From NCBI GenBank assembly GCA_028289345.1, contig JANQQL010000050.1:124001-188000 (forward strand): a stretch of DNA of 64,000 nucleotides, given 5' to 3'. The translations under genes and the position numbers were made by a program. The DNA is from Planctomycetota bacterium. Its GTDB lineage: Bacteria > Planctomycetota > B15-G4 > SIAN01. The notes under the pieces are model-generated. The model was not told where the DNA came from and searched no databases. It saw only the letters and a program-made list of their open reading frames with translations. This document shows, in pieces, positions 33,696-42,651 of the stretch (the stretch's first letter is position 1; every line of letters begins with the position of its first letter).

Positions 33696-35740
33696 ACTTC
33701 ACCGCGCTCGACTGGACCATCGTCGGAGTTCTCCTTGCCGTCTTAACGGTGGCCGCTCTCTACACCCGACGCTTCGCCACCAGCGTCTCCGGCTTCTTGG
33801 CCGCCAACCGCTGCGCCGGGCGTTACCTGATCTCGGTCGCGTACAACATGGCTCAGCTCGGGGTGATCACCCTGGTCTGGTACTTCCAGCAAGGCTACGA
33901 CGTCGGCTTCACGGCCATCTGGTGGGGGCTCATGGAAGGCCCGGCCATGATCGTCATGGCTCTGACGGGGTGGGTCATCTACCGCTTTCGCCAAACCCGA
34001 GCGATGACCCTCGCCGAGTTCTTCGAAATGCGCTACAGCCGTCGCTTTCGCGTCTTCGCCGGCCTGGTGGCGTTTCTGTCCGGCATCATCAACTACGGCA
34101 TCTTCCCGGGAGTGGCGGCGCGCTTCTTCATCGCCTTGTGCGGTTTCCCCGACCAGTTCGTCATCGCCGGCTTCCTTTGTGACACTTTCCTCGCGTTCAT
34201 GCTGGTACTGATGAGCGTCGCCTTGGTGTTCGTGTTCCTCGGTGGGCAGATCGCGGTCATGGTGACCGACTTCTTGCAGGGTGTGTTCAGCAATCTCGTG
34301 TTCCTCGCGGTCATCTTGTTTCTCTTGGTCACGATTCCGTGGGAGCACATCGCGGACACCCTCACCAACCGAGTCTGGGAAGGCCAATGGGTGACTCCCG
34401 AATCCGGCATCACCCCACCGAAGGGTGAGTCCCTGGTTCATCCGTTCAAGCTGGAGAACGAAGACCAGTTCAACGTCTGGTATTGGATGATCAGTGTGGT
34501 GGTCTTGTTCTACGGAGCGCGCGGCTGGCAAGGCGACCAGGGTTACAACGCAGCCGCCAAGAACGCCCACGAAGCCAAGATGGCCGGGATTCTGGGAGGC
34601 TGGCGGTTTCGCGTTCTGATGCTGATCGTCTACGTCCTGCCGATTTGCATCCGGACCTTGTTGCACCACCCGGAATACGCGATCCCCGCGGAAGCCGTGC
34701 ATCAGGCACTCGAAAACGTCGAGCCAGAAGCCCTGCGCGCAGAGATCCGAACTCCACTTTCCATTGCCGCTCTGTTGCCTGCGGGCCTGCTCGGACTGAT
34801 GGGGGCCGCCATGCTTGGCGCCTTTCTCAGCACCAATGACACCTACTTGCATTCCTGGGGAGCGATCTTCATCCAGGACGTGGTGCTGCCGTTTCGGCGC
34901 AAGAAGCTCTCTCCCAAACATCACCTGCGACTGCTGAAAAGCGCGATCTTCGGCGTGGCCGTTTTCGCCGTTTTGTTCAGCTGGTACTACACGCCGAACC
35001 AGTACATCGCCATGTTCCTCTCCTTGACGGGGGCTGTTTTCGTCGGCGGTGCCGGATCCGCCATCATCGGCGGCCTCTACTGGAAGCGTGGCTCCACCCC
35101 CGCGGCTTGGACCGCGATGATCACCGGCATGACCCTCAGCATCGTCGGAATCGTGATCAAGCAGAGCTTTGTTTTGGAATGGCTGGAAAGATCTTCGGGA
35201 GCCTGGTGGGGTTCCGTGGCGGATGGACTGGTGTCCTTGAGTAACTACGCCACCGGACAAGTCATGACCTTCTGGGCGATCGTGGCTTCGGCTTCGTCCT
35301 ATGTGCTCGTTTCGATGCTTGGCCCCCGCAGGGAGGCGAATCTGGACAAGCTCCTTCACCGCGGCGTCTACGCCGTCGACGCAGACCAGATCGAGCAAGA
35401 GCCACGGGCGCCGTCTCGCATCCCCTCCTGGCTGCGGAAGCTCGGGTTCAGCGACGAGTTCACCGGCGTCGATCGCTGGGTGACCTTCGTCACTTTGGCC
35501 TGGCCTCTGGTGTTCACCGCGATCTTCCTGATGGGAACCCTCTACTGCTGGAACGTCGAGGTCTCGGACGATGCATGGCTTGCCTACTGGCGAGGCTGGA
35601 CCTGGTTCATCTTCGCCACCGGATTGACGGTAATGGTCTGGTTCACGATCGGCGGGTTTCGCAATCTTCAAGAGATGTTTCGAACATTGCGCAGCTACCA
35701 AGACGATGCGCACGACGACGGCCAGGTCACCGACGACTAG
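33692..35740 (+). CDS. Sodium:solute symporter (SSS family)
   Basis: A 682-residue membrane protein with about 14 hydrophobic segments. The start (LDWTIVGVLLAVLTVAALYTRR...SVSGFLAANRCAGRYLISVAYNMAQ) and the middle (ARGWQGDQGYNAAAKNAHEAKMAGILGGWR; LGAFLSTNDTYLHSWGAIFIQDVVLP) are typical of the SSS family. ATG 33692 overlaps the GH38 stop by four bases, so the transporter most likely imports the sugar or oligosaccharide the neighbouring enzymes process. Such large planctomycete SSS proteins are often linked to glycan operons. The exact solute is unknown. Confidence 0.92.
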   Translation: MNFTALDWTIVGVLLAVLTVAALYTRRFATSVSGFLAANRCAGRYLISVAYNMAQLGVITLVWYFQQGYDVGFTAIWWGLMEGPAMIVMALTGWVIYRFRQTRAMTLAEFFEMRYSRRFRVFAGLVAFLSGIINYGIFPGVAARFFIALCGFPDQFVIAGFLCDTFLAFMLVLMSVALVFVFLGGQIAVMVTDFLQGVFSNLVFLAVILFLLVTIPWEHIADTLTNRVWEGQWVTPESGITPPKGESLVHPFKLENEDQFNVWYWMISVVVLFYGARGWQGDQGYNAAAKNAHEAKMAGILGGWRFRVLMLIVYVLPICIRTLLHHPEYAIPAEAVHQALENVEPEALRAEIRTPLSIAALLPAGLLGLMGAAMLGAFLSTNDTYLHSWGAIFIQDVVLPFRRKKLSPKHHLRLLKSAIFGVAVFAVLFSWYYTPNQYIAMFLSLTGAVFVGGAGSAIIGGLYWKRGSTPAAWTAMITGMTLSIVGIVIKQSFVLEWLERSSGAWWGSVADGLVSLSNYATGQVMTFWAIVASASSYVLVSMLGPRREANLDKLLHRGVYAVDADQIEQEPRAPSRIPSWLRKLGFSDEFTGVDRWVTFVTLAWPLVFTAIFLMGTLYCWNVEVSDDAWLAYWRGWTWFIFATGLTVMVWFTIGGFRNLQEMFRTLRSYQDDAHDDGQVTDD

Positions 35741-36199
35741 CTGTTCAGTTCTCGCGCCAACACCAGCTCGAAAAGCGCCGAACACGGCGCGAAAAAGGAC
35801 GCGCTTTCGGAAAGAGGCTCACCAACGGCCATCGAGGCCAACGCACCCGTCGAATCGCGACACATCCGAGTGCACGAGCGGCCTTGGCAAACCAGCAGTT
35901 GCGCAAGGCGTGACCCGTTTTTTTTGAGGAACTTCTCTTCATTCTCGAAAAAGACCTGTTTCCACGAACCTCAGAGTCCGTCTTCACGTCGACAACACGC
36001 AACCGGAACCGCTTCGGTTCGCGAACAGTGCATTGGGTGGGGTGGGACCGCGCGGAACTCGTGCTGGTCGTGACGAAACCCGTGCTATTTTTGAAAGTCC
36101 GACGGCGTGGCTTCGCTTGTCCGCTTTGGCACCGCCGCGTCGGGCTACGCTGTCGCTTGGTCTGCCCCGCCTTGAAGCGACCAAACTGGAACCAAACCC
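35741..36199. other. 459-base gap with one short hairpin
   Basis: No gene is supported. A hairpin GCGCCG-AACA-CGGCGC lies at 35775-35790, flanked by A-runs, 35 bases after the symporter stop; it could end transcription weakly. An eight-T run near 35922 has no stem beside it. The rest presumably holds the promoter of the next gene. Confidence 0.4.
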
Positions 36200-37345
36200 A
36201 TGCGGCTGCTGGTTTTCTTGGCGCTGGTGGCGGGGATACCAGCGCAAGAGATCGTCCCTCCGGGCGAGGGGCAGGAAACCCAACAACCCCGGAAGCGTCG
36301 CAGGGGAAGGCCACCTCGCGCCCATCCTCCCAAACCGTTGCGTGCCCCGCTCAATCAGGAACGTGGCGAGCGCAAGGACCCTCGCAAACCTCGAGGCAGT
36401 CGGAAACCCTCCTCCCGACCGAGCGCTGCGAGACCTTCCGTCCCCGTGAATCTGACAGACACGATGAACTCTCCCCAGACGTTCGTCGTCGGGACGCCAC
36501 AGGAAGACTTCTCCTTGGAGCTGGACCTTTTCGTCCCTCCTTGGCCGAACAGTGAGCCGTGGCCGGTGATCCTTTGGCTTCATGGAGGAGCTTGGCGAAG
36601 TCGTGCCCAGGGACCCCCTCCCAGCTACGTCGTGCAGCATGGTTACGCGTTGGCCGCTCTGCGCTACCGCCTGAGTCAAGATGCGGTGTTCCCCGCCCAA
36701 CTCGAAGACTGCAAGGCCGCCGTGCGATGGCTGCGAGCTCATGCCGACGAACTGGGAATCGATGCGCAACGACTCGGCGTGCTCGGCACCTCCGCGGGCG
36801 GGCACCTGGCCGCCTTGATGGGCACCACCAACGGCCACAAGGAGTTCGCCGGGACCCTGGGCAATTTTGAGTACTCCAGCGATGTCGGCGCGGTTTGTGA
36901 CTTGTTCGGTCCGACCAACTTTCTCGACATGGATTCCCACTTGCCGGACGACGCGCCGATTACCCACGATGAGTGGGACTCTCCAGAGTCGCTGCTGATT
37001 GGGGGGCCCATCCAGGATCACCCCGACCTGGTGGGGCTCGCCAATCCCGTGAACTACGTGACCTCCGACGACCCTCCGTTTCTGATCCTCCACGGTGAGA
37101 ACGATCGAGTCGTGCCGGTCCAGCAAAGCGAGATCCTGTTCGAGGCTCTGCGAGCCGCGGGGGTTCCGGCGAACTTTTTCGTCGTCCAAGGGGCGAGCCA
37201 CGGTTGGAAGAAGATTCCCCCCCTGGAATCGGCGATCATGAGGTTCTTCGAAGAGCAACTCCGTCGGCACAAGAGAGAAACGCAGAACGTTCGCAACCCT
37301 GATGACACTGCCGCTCACCCCGAGGATTCGTCCGAAAGCCGATGA
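36200..37345 (+). CDS. Secreted BD-FAE-like carboxylesterase
   Basis: A 381-residue alpha/beta hydrolase. The signal MRLLVFLALVAGIPAQ is followed by a 65-residue Arg/Pro/Lys-rich basic linker (about 17-85). The catalytic domain has the oxyanion loop LHGGAW, nucleophile in GTSAGGH, acidic residue in GENDRVVP and histidine in GASHGW, matching the bifunctional deacetylase/feruloyl-esterase and kynurenine-formamidase-like group. It probably deacylates a carbohydrate or other ester outside the cytoplasm. The basic linker is unusual and could bind anionic polymers. The next gene starts within its last 44 bases. Confidence 0.88.
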   Translation: MRLLVFLALVAGIPAQEIVPPGEGQETQQPRKRRRGRPPRAHPPKPLRAPLNQERGERKDPRKPRGSRKPSSRPSAARPSVPVNLTDTMNSPQTFVVGTPQEDFSLELDLFVPPWPNSEPWPVILWLHGGAWRSRAQGPPPSYVVQHGYALAALRYRLSQDAVFPAQLEDCKAAVRWLRAHADELGIDAQRLGVLGTSAGGHLAALMGTTNGHKEFAGTLGNFEYSSDVGAVCDLFGPTNFLDMDSHLPDDAPITHDEWDSPESLLIGGPIQDHPDLVGLANPVNYVTSDDPPFLILHGENDRVVPVQQSEILFEALRAAGVPANFFVVQGASHGWKKIPPLESAIMRFFEEQLRRHKRETQNVRNPDDTAAHPEDSSESR

Positions 37346-38651
37346 GACTGCGCCGGCGCTTCGTCGGGAGCTTTGTGCTCATTTGAGGTGGCTCGTTGCG
37401 AGCCTCTCGCTTTGGTCGACCTCGGTGTTTGGAGCCGCCAACGCGGCTGGTGCCGAAGACTCCAAACGAGTGTCCCTCCGCTACGAAACGCTCTCCTACC
37501 GCGAAATCTCCGAGTTCTACAACGAGTGGCCGATCTTTCTCCCCAACGATGACTTCGTGGGAGCCACCGGTGGCTGGATTCCAATTCCCCATGCTGAGGG
37601 CCCTGGGTTTCGGTTCGAACGCACTGACAAAACCAAAGGTCTGGGATTCGATACTGACGGCGACACCGAAATCGATACCTCGTTCTCGATGGGACTGCGT
37701 TCTCCGCCGATCATCACTCTACGCGCCAAAGATCTCGAAGGTCGGCCGTTCGAATACTCCCTTCGATTTCGAAGACGAAACATGCTGAGTCCCTTCCCCC
37801 GCCTGCGCGGCCCGTTTCCCCGGGTCTTCTTCGCGGCCGCAGGTGCCATGGTGGGCCGAATGGCGGGGAAGCCCATCCGGTTGATCGATGGCAACGGGAA
37901 CGGACGCTACGACGACTATGGAATCGACTTCCTTTCGGTCGGAGAGTCGGACGTCGCCACTTACTTGTCCCGCATCGTTTCGCTACGCGGCAAGCTGTAT
38001 CGCCTCGACGTCGACCCCTCGGGCAGAACCCTGCGATATTCCTCGGATCAGGGACCGTTCGGGGTCCTCGACCTGACCACGAAGTGGCAGGGCCCAGCGA
38101 CACTAGAAACCGCGGTGGTGTTGGAGCAGCGGGGCCAGTTGTCCTTCGACGTCGCCGCCGCGCGCGGAGGTCTGAGGGTTCCCGTGGGACGCTACGTTCT
38201 TGCCCGCGGCCGACTGACTCGCGGTGATGGTCAGGCATTGGTCAGGAACGGAGACCTCGAACCCTTCGTCGTCAAAGCCGGCCAAACCACGACCATCGAA
38301 TGGGGATCTCCCTTTCACTTGGAGTTTCCCTGTGTCGAGCGGGAAGACCAATGGATCGTTCCCGCCCAACAGATCGTCATTCGTGGCCCCCGCGGAGAAG
38401 AGTACTTCGACTGGCTACTGTTCAAGAATTGGCGAGGAATCAAGCAAACTCCTCTGGGAGAGGTGCGGCGGATTCGCGACAACCGCGTGCTCCATCAATC
38501 CCGGTTTCCCGCCGCGAAGAACTCTCTGTGTGAGAGCTTCCTGGTGAGCAAGGACGCCCCGCCCACCGACCCGCTGCAAGTGCGCGTGACCTATCAGAGC
38601 CCGTTGTTCGGCTTGCTCGAAGGGAAGGTTCAGACCGGCGGCCAGGAATGA
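37302..38651 (+). CDS. Hypothetical secreted protein
   Basis: A 449-residue protein with no recognised family. A hydrophobic signal (WLVASLSLWSTSVFGAANAAGA) at about 30-50 is followed by a beta-rich body. An EF-hand-like Asp run DGNGNGRYDDYG (about 195-206) and an earlier DTDGDTEID suggest calcium binding, as in dockerin-type loops. A later stretch WGSPFHLEFPCVER is followed by a strand-rich end. ATG 37302 overlaps the esterase gene by 44 bases and gives a long n-region; a TTG at 37383 would give a standard signal. It is transcribed with the esterase. Confidence 0.7.
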   Translation: MTLPLTPRIRPKADETAPALRRELCAHLRWLVASLSLWSTSVFGAANAAGAEDSKRVSLRYETLSYREISEFYNEWPIFLPNDDFVGATGGWIPIPHAEGPGFRFERTDKTKGLGFDTDGDTEIDTSFSMGLRSPPIITLRAKDLEGRPFEYSLRFRRRNMLSPFPRLRGPFPRVFFAAAGAMVGRMAGKPIRLIDGNGNGRYDDYGIDFLSVGESDVATYLSRIVSLRGKLYRLDVDPSGRTLRYSSDQGPFGVLDLTTKWQGPATLETAVVLEQRGQLSFDVAAARGGLRVPVGRYVLARGRLTRGDGQALVRNGDLEPFVVKAGQTTTIEWGSPFHLEFPCVEREDQWIVPAQQIVIRGPRGEEYFDWLLFKNWRGIKQTPLGEVRRIRDNRVLHQSRFPAAKNSLCESFLVSKDAPPTDPLQVRVTYQSPLFGLLEGKVQTGGQE

Positions 38652-38661
38652 TCGCCGGCTT

Positions 38662-39663
38662 CTAGTAGACCTCTTCCACCGGGTAGCGATCCATCAACGC
38701 CCGCAAGTGCTCCAAGAACTCCTCCGGAGGCGCCTTCATCGCTTCGCGAATCTCGCTTTCCGAAGCACCCTGTCCTCGCAAGCGGCGCATCACGTGACGG
38801 GGCGGGGGAATGTGATGAGTTTGGAGCAATGCACCGAGACGTTCTGCGCGTTCGCTGGGCTCGGCGTCGAACAGCTGGTCCAGCTCCTCGGCGGAAACTC
38901 CGGCTTCCGTCAAGCGCTGGCGGAAGTAGTGCTCCTTGCGGCCTGAAGACAGGTCTGGGCCACGCAGTCCGTCGGCCAGATCCATCGCCCGGAACGGGTT
39001 CTCGACCTCGTTGATCATGTCCCGCATGTTGGGAGGGAGGCCGAAACGATCGGGGTGTTTGCCCATCAGCCGGCGCAGCATTTTGAAACGCTCTTGCGGC
39101 TTGGCCGAACGAAACCGCTCTCGAAACTTCTCCCGCTCTTCGTCGCTGAACTCCCCACGCTCCATCAAGAAGCGCAGTAGTCGAGGAAGGCGTCGATGAA
39201 TCTCTTCCTTGAAGACCTCCTGCACCTTCTCGCGCCGCCCATCGTCCGACAATCCACGGGCCTCTTTCTTCAGCCGCAGACGCACCTCTTCGGGAAGGAA
39301 ATCCCGCATGCGCCGGACGTGCTCTTCATTGCGGCGATCGAGCTCTTTGCGCTGTTCTCCTTCATTCATCGACTGCAGTCGGCGGCGTTCGTCTTCGGGC
39401 AACGATTCTGAGACTTGGCGACGCATGTTCTCCAACCGCCGGTGACGTCGCTCCATCAAAGAACGGTCTTCTTCCGACATGGACTTCCAGCGGCGGAAAT
39501 CCTCGATCATGCGCGCCCGCTCTTCTGGCGCCAACTCTTGCCATTTGCGCTGAGCTTCTCCGGCGGCAGCTCCCGGCACAGGCTTCGGCTTGGCCTCTTC
39601 GCCTTCGGCGAAGACGGTCACCGCCGCCAACCAACACCCAAAGATTCCGCGAACCCCGCTCAT
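38662..39663 (-). CDS. Secreted DUF3106-like helical protein of an ECF operon
   Basis: A 333-residue protein, very rich in Arg, Glu and Leu and predicted to be almost fully helical, after a short hydrophobic N-terminus (MSGVRGIFGCWLAAVTVFAEG). It repeats the DUF3106-like pattern W-x-x-L-x-P-E-E-R-x-R-M with RRWKSMSEEDR and RRLENMRRQ. Periplasmic proteins of this style accompany ECF sigma/anti-sigma pairs and resemble CpxP/ZraP-type helical repeat proteins. ATG 39663 lies four bases after the anti-sigma-like stop. It could sense envelope stress or metals; this is inferred. Confidence 0.8.
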   Translation of the reverse strand: MSGVRGIFGCWLAAVTVFAEGEEAKPKPVPGAAAGEAQRKWQELAPEERARMIEDFRRWKSMSEEDRSLMERRHRRLENMRRQVSESLPEDERRRLQSMNEGEQRKELDRRNEEHVRRMRDFLPEEVRLRLKKEARGLSDDGRREKVQEVFKEEIHRRLPRLLRFLMERGEFSDEEREKFRERFRSAKPQERFKMLRRLMGKHPDRFGLPPNMRDMINEVENPFRAMDLADGLRGPDLSSGRKEHYFRQRLTEAGVSAEELDQLFDAEPSERAERLGALLQTHHIPPPRHVMRRLRGQGASESEIREAMKAPPEEFLEHLRALMDRYPVEEVY

Positions 39664-39667
39664 CGAT

Positions 39668-40234
39668 TCACACTCCCGCCATGACTTCCAAGGTGGCGGC
39701 TTCGTAGAACATATCCTCGGTGTCGAAATCCAGCACCTCGCCCCATTCCTCGAGTCTCGCCAGGTCGCGAATGACATCGAAGTGGCGCAGGAACTCCGGG
39801 TCCTCCAAGAGTTCGGCGGTGAACTCTCCCCCGTCGACCGAGGGTTCGTCCGGGAAACGCGTGGCATCCTGAGCGACGGTAGTTGGTGACTCCTCGCGAG
39901 GAGCCTCTGCTCGCCACCAGCTACGCGCTGCGAAAACGAGCATTGCCACGGCGGCAGCGACCGCGATCCAGCGCCATGGAATGGTTTTCGAGGCTGCCGA
40001 GGACGGAGCTTCCGCGCCTTGCAACACCCGACCCGCGAGGGCGTCGAGGCGTTCGTCAGCGATCTCGGTGGGATCCCACATGCCCAGCATCGCGTCCGCC
40101 TGGCGGTGGCACTCCAGCTCGCGACGTGCTTCCGCGTCGTTCCTCACGAAGTTTTCGAACGCGCGCCGCTCTTCGCCTTCCAGATTCCCGTCCAAGTAGG
40201 AAACCAGTTGTTGCTCGAACGTCTCACGATTCAT
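39668..40234 (-). CDS. Putative membrane anti-sigma factor
   Basis: A 188-residue protein with one transmembrane helix (about 88-104, WIAVAAAVAMLVFAA). The cytoplasmic part starts ETFEQQLVSYLDGNLEGEERRAFENFVRNDAEARRELE, the usual anti-sigma domain pattern, but the zinc-binding HxxxCxxC motif is absent. The last 85 residues are acidic and outside the membrane. It starts inside the last 11 bases of the ECF gene, typical of sigma/anti-sigma coupling. No enzymatic function is seen. It is expected to hold the upstream ECF sigma inactive. Confidence 0.82.
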   Translation of the reverse strand: MNRETFEQQLVSYLDGNLEGEERRAFENFVRNDAEARRELECHRQADAMLGMWDPTEIADERLDALAGRVLQGAEAPSSAASKTIPWRWIAVAAAVAMLVFAARSWWRAEAPREESPTTVAQDATRFPDEPSVDGGEFTAELLEDPEFLRHFDVIRDLARLEEWGEVLDFDTEDMFYEAATLEVMAGV

Positions 40235-40829
40235 CGCGGACTTCCTCTTCGAAATAGGGCATCAACTTCTTACGCACGTTGTCCCTCGCCCGGAACAACA
40301 AAGATTTCACCGCCGGAATCTTGAGGCCAAGAATCTCCCCCACCTCTTCGTAGGACAGGCCTTGGAAGCGATTCAACACCAGCGCCGTACGTTGGCTTTC
40401 CGGTAGCTCCATCACCGCTTTTCGGACCTGGGCTCGAGCTTCTCCCCGATCCAGCTCCGCTTTTGGGTCCAAGGCGGAATCGTCGGGCTCGGAGGGAAGA
40501 CCCGGGCCCTCGGAGTCGTCCGAGGGGCTGTCGAGAGAAACCGATCGGCGCCATCGATTGCGAGTTCCTTCGTTCATCGCCAGTCGGTGGAGAATCCGGT
40601 AGAGCCAAGTGCTGAACTTCGCCGTCGGCTCGTAACGCTCCCTGGCGCGATAGATCCTCAAGAATGCTTCCTGGGACAGATCTTCGGCGGTCATGGCATC
40701 GGCGCCATAGCGCCGAAAGAACGCGACCATCTGCCGGCCGTAGTGGTGCACGATCCGCCGGAAAGCGCCTTCGTCGCCGCCCTTGAGATCCAGCATCCAC
40801 TCACGACCGGGATCCTCGACCTCACCCAT
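40224..40829 (-). CDS. ECF RNA polymerase sigma factor (RpoE-like)
   Basis: A 201-residue sigma factor. Region 2 (about 15-95) includes YGRQMVAFFRRYGADAMTAEDLSQEAFLRIYRARERYEPTAKFSTWLYRILHRLAMN; region 4 (about 140-195) includes ELPESQRTALVLNRFQGLSYEEVGEILGLKIPAVKSLLFRARDNVRKKL. The ATG at 40829 is preferred over a GTG at 40850. It leads the operon with the anti-sigma and DUF3106-like genes and is divergent from a second ECF operon. Confidence 0.93.
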   Translation of the reverse strand: MGEVEDPGREWMLDLKGGDEGAFRRIVHHYGRQMVAFFRRYGADAMTAEDLSQEAFLRIYRARERYEPTAKFSTWLYRILHRLAMNEGTRNRWRRSVSLDSPSDDSEGPGLPSEPDDSALDPKAELDRGEARAQVRKAVMELPESQRTALVLNRFQGLSYEEVGEILGLKIPAVKSLLFRARDNVRKKLMPYFEEEVRDES

Positions 40830-41176
40830 GGTGGCTCGAATGTCCCACACAGGGGGGCTGAACCCCGGTGCCGCTTTTGGGTTTCGCTTGGTTCACGTCT
40901 CTCGCCGTGTCTGTAACTTTCTTCTTTTCCGAAGGTTACGGCATTGGCGCCGGCTGGGAAAAAAGCGCTTCGTCCGTCCGGCCGAGGGGGCGCGTTTTCC
41001 GTGGTCTCGACCGGGACATCCGTCGGAACCAGGCGAGAATGCACCAACCCGGCCCTTGCCGGACGGATTCCTCCGAGGCGTCGCGCCTCCGGCCGCACCG
41101 GGAGAGAGTATTCCGAACCCACGCTCTTGGAGCGGGGATGCAACCATGAGCACGGTCGGCGTCACTCAGGGAAATC
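40830..41176. other. Divergent promoter region between two ECF operons
   Basis: A 347-base non-coding stretch separating two ECF sigma genes that run apart. Besides the inverted repeat listed separately it shows A-rich and GC-rich patches but no gene. Both operons are expected to start here. Confidence 0.5.
40913..40939. promoter_or_regulatory. Symmetric GTAAC/GTTAC motif pair, possible ECF promoter
   Basis: TGTAAC and GTTACG lie 17 bases apart as an inverted repeat (GTAAC at 40913-40917, GTTAC at 40935-40939). Autoregulated ECF promoters often have an AAC core in the -35 box, and this symmetric pair can be read as such on either strand. It lies about 85 bases before the minus-strand sigma start. 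The assignment is speculative. Confidence 0.3.
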
Positions 41177-41755
41177 ATGCCTCCACGCTCCGCCGATCCT
41201 GACGACCGCCGCTTGGTGGACCAGTTCCTGCGCCGCCGATCCGAGCGGAGCTTTCGCGCGTTGTACCGCCGTCACACTCCGGCTCTCTACCAGCTGACCT
41301 TGCGCCTGCTCGCCGGTCGCGAGAAGGAAGCGGAAGAGGTGATCCAGGAAATGTGGATGAGAGCGGTGCACCGGCTGCAGGAGTTCCGCGGAGACTCGAA
41401 GCTGTCCACTTGGCTGTCGGGGATCGCCATCAACTGTTGTCGAGAAAACCTCCGCCGTCGTCAGAGGGATTCGTGGGAAGAGCTCCCGGAGATTCCCGAA
41501 ATCCCATTCGCCGAGGGCATCGATCGACTCGCCTTGGAGGAAGCCATCGCTTCCCTCCCGGACGGGTTTCGAACCGTACTCGTACTCCACGACGTCGAAC
41601 ACTACACCCACGAAGAGATTGGCAAGCTGCTGGGCATCGCGTCAGGCACCTCCAAGAGCCAACTCAGTCGAGCACGGCGCGCCGTGCGGCATCGGCTGGC
41701 GGACTCAAAGTGGAACGCCTCGGACCCGAAAAGCAATCGAGGACACCATGAATGA
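41177..41755 (+). CDS. ECF RNA polymerase sigma factor (second)
   Basis: A 192-residue sigma factor. Region 2 includes SFRALYRRHTPALYQLTLRLLAGREKEAEEVIQEMWMRAVHRLQEFRGDSKLSTWLSGIAINCCRENLRRR; region 4 includes LPDGFRTVLVLHDVEHYTHEEIGKLLGIASGTSKSQLSRARRAVRHRL. It lacks a C-terminal SnoaL extension, so it is of the short ECF type. Its stop overlaps by eight bases the start of a membrane protein carrying a YCII domain. Autoregulation from the shared divergent region is likely. Confidence 0.93.
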   Translation: MPPRSADPDDRRLVDQFLRRRSERSFRALYRRHTPALYQLTLRLLAGREKEAEEVIQEMWMRAVHRLQEFRGDSKLSTWLSGIAINCCRENLRRRQRDSWEELPEIPEIPFAEGIDRLALEEAIASLPDGFRTVLVLHDVEHYTHEEIGKLLGIASGTSKSQLSRARRAVRHRLADSKWNASDPKSNRGHHE

Positions 41756-42323
41756 ATCCCCAGAGGAAGTCACTCGTTCGGACCTCGAGAAACGGGCGTA
41801 TTCGCAACTTCCGCGAGCGAAGCAACCGGCTGAACCACTCGAGGGGAGGGTCATTCGCGGACTCCGGCAACACGGCTGGCTGCGCAGTGAAGCCTCCGAG
41901 TGGGGCGCGCGCCAACTCCGGCTTGCCACGGCCTTGGGGCTGGCCTTTGCCCTGGGATCCTTGGCGTCTTGGGCCGTGCTTCGGAAAGGGGACGAAGCTC
42001 CCTTGGTTGCGGAGACTGGAGACTACTTCCTGCTCTTGTACGGAAACCCCGAGAGACCCGAAGAGAACGGCGCACAACGAGCGAAGGAGTATGCTCAGTG
42101 GGCGACGAACGCTCGCCACGACGGTCGCACCATTGATGGCGAACGGCTGAGCTCCCAACGAGCCATGCTCCCGGAGACCGGTGATCCGACGGCAGCAACG
42201 CAGCTCCAAGGGTTCTTCCGATTCACGGCCAGCGACTTCCGGTCTGCGATGGATTTCGCCAAGAGCTGCCCGCATTTGTCTCACGGGGGTCGCCTGGAAC
42301 TTCGGGAGACCGCTCGTCCCTAG
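41748..42323 (+). CDS. Membrane-anchored YCII/DGPF-domain protein, putative anti-sigma
   Basis: A 191-residue protein. Residues 1-55 are polar (possible sigma-binding part), one transmembrane helix is at about 58-78, and residues 92-187 match the YCII-related (DGPF) fold: GDYFLLLYGNPER, EYAQWATNARHDGRTIDGERLSS, GFFRFTASDFRSAMDFAKSCPHL and GGRLELRE. YCII proteins are usually free small proteins encoded beside ECF42-type sigmas; here the domain is fused behind a membrane segment in the position of an anti-sigma factor, and probably lies outside the cytoplasm. It is coupled to the ECF gene. The function of the domain is unknown. Confidence 0.78.
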   Translation: MNESPEEVTRSDLEKRAYSQLPRAKQPAEPLEGRVIRGLRQHGWLRSEASEWGARQLRLATALGLAFALGSLASWAVLRKGDEAPLVAETGDYFLLLYGNPERPEENGAQRAKEYAQWATNARHDGRTIDGERLSSQRAMLPETGDPTAATQLQGFFRFTASDFRSAMDFAKSCPHLSHGGRLELRETARP

Positions 42324-42651
42324 CGTCTTGGATCCAAAGTTCGAAGGGTTTTCGTGCGGGCCAAGGAGCCGGACGCCGGCGAGTCCGTGATTCGACGAGG
42401 ACTCGACAACGAAGACTGGGGCACAAGAACCCGGCCGGGACACTTGTTCGTTCAACGGCGACAAACGCCCGATCACCGAAGTTCATCACCCTTCCCGGCG
42501 CCGCTCCTGATTCGACGGACGTCGCCAGAACCCGGGAAGTCTTGCCGAATGGACGGGGAACTTCCGTGGCGGGTCGCTCTCCGATGCAACCGTTTGCCCG
42601 GCAAACTCCACCCATGAGCATTCCCCAACGAGTTCTTACGGAGCAAAGACG
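42324..42651. other. 328-base gap before the VOC gene
   Basis: Nothing convincing is present. A 13-codon frame starting at 42614 ends four bases into the VOC start region (stop TGA overlaps its ATG) and could be a leader peptide, but there is no further support. Confidence 0.35.

Noticed and set aside
33743..35785. A 680-codon minus-strand frame opposite the SSS symporter
   Set aside because: Composition is Asp/His/Gln-rich and without hydrophobic or domain pattern; the symporter on plus is complete.
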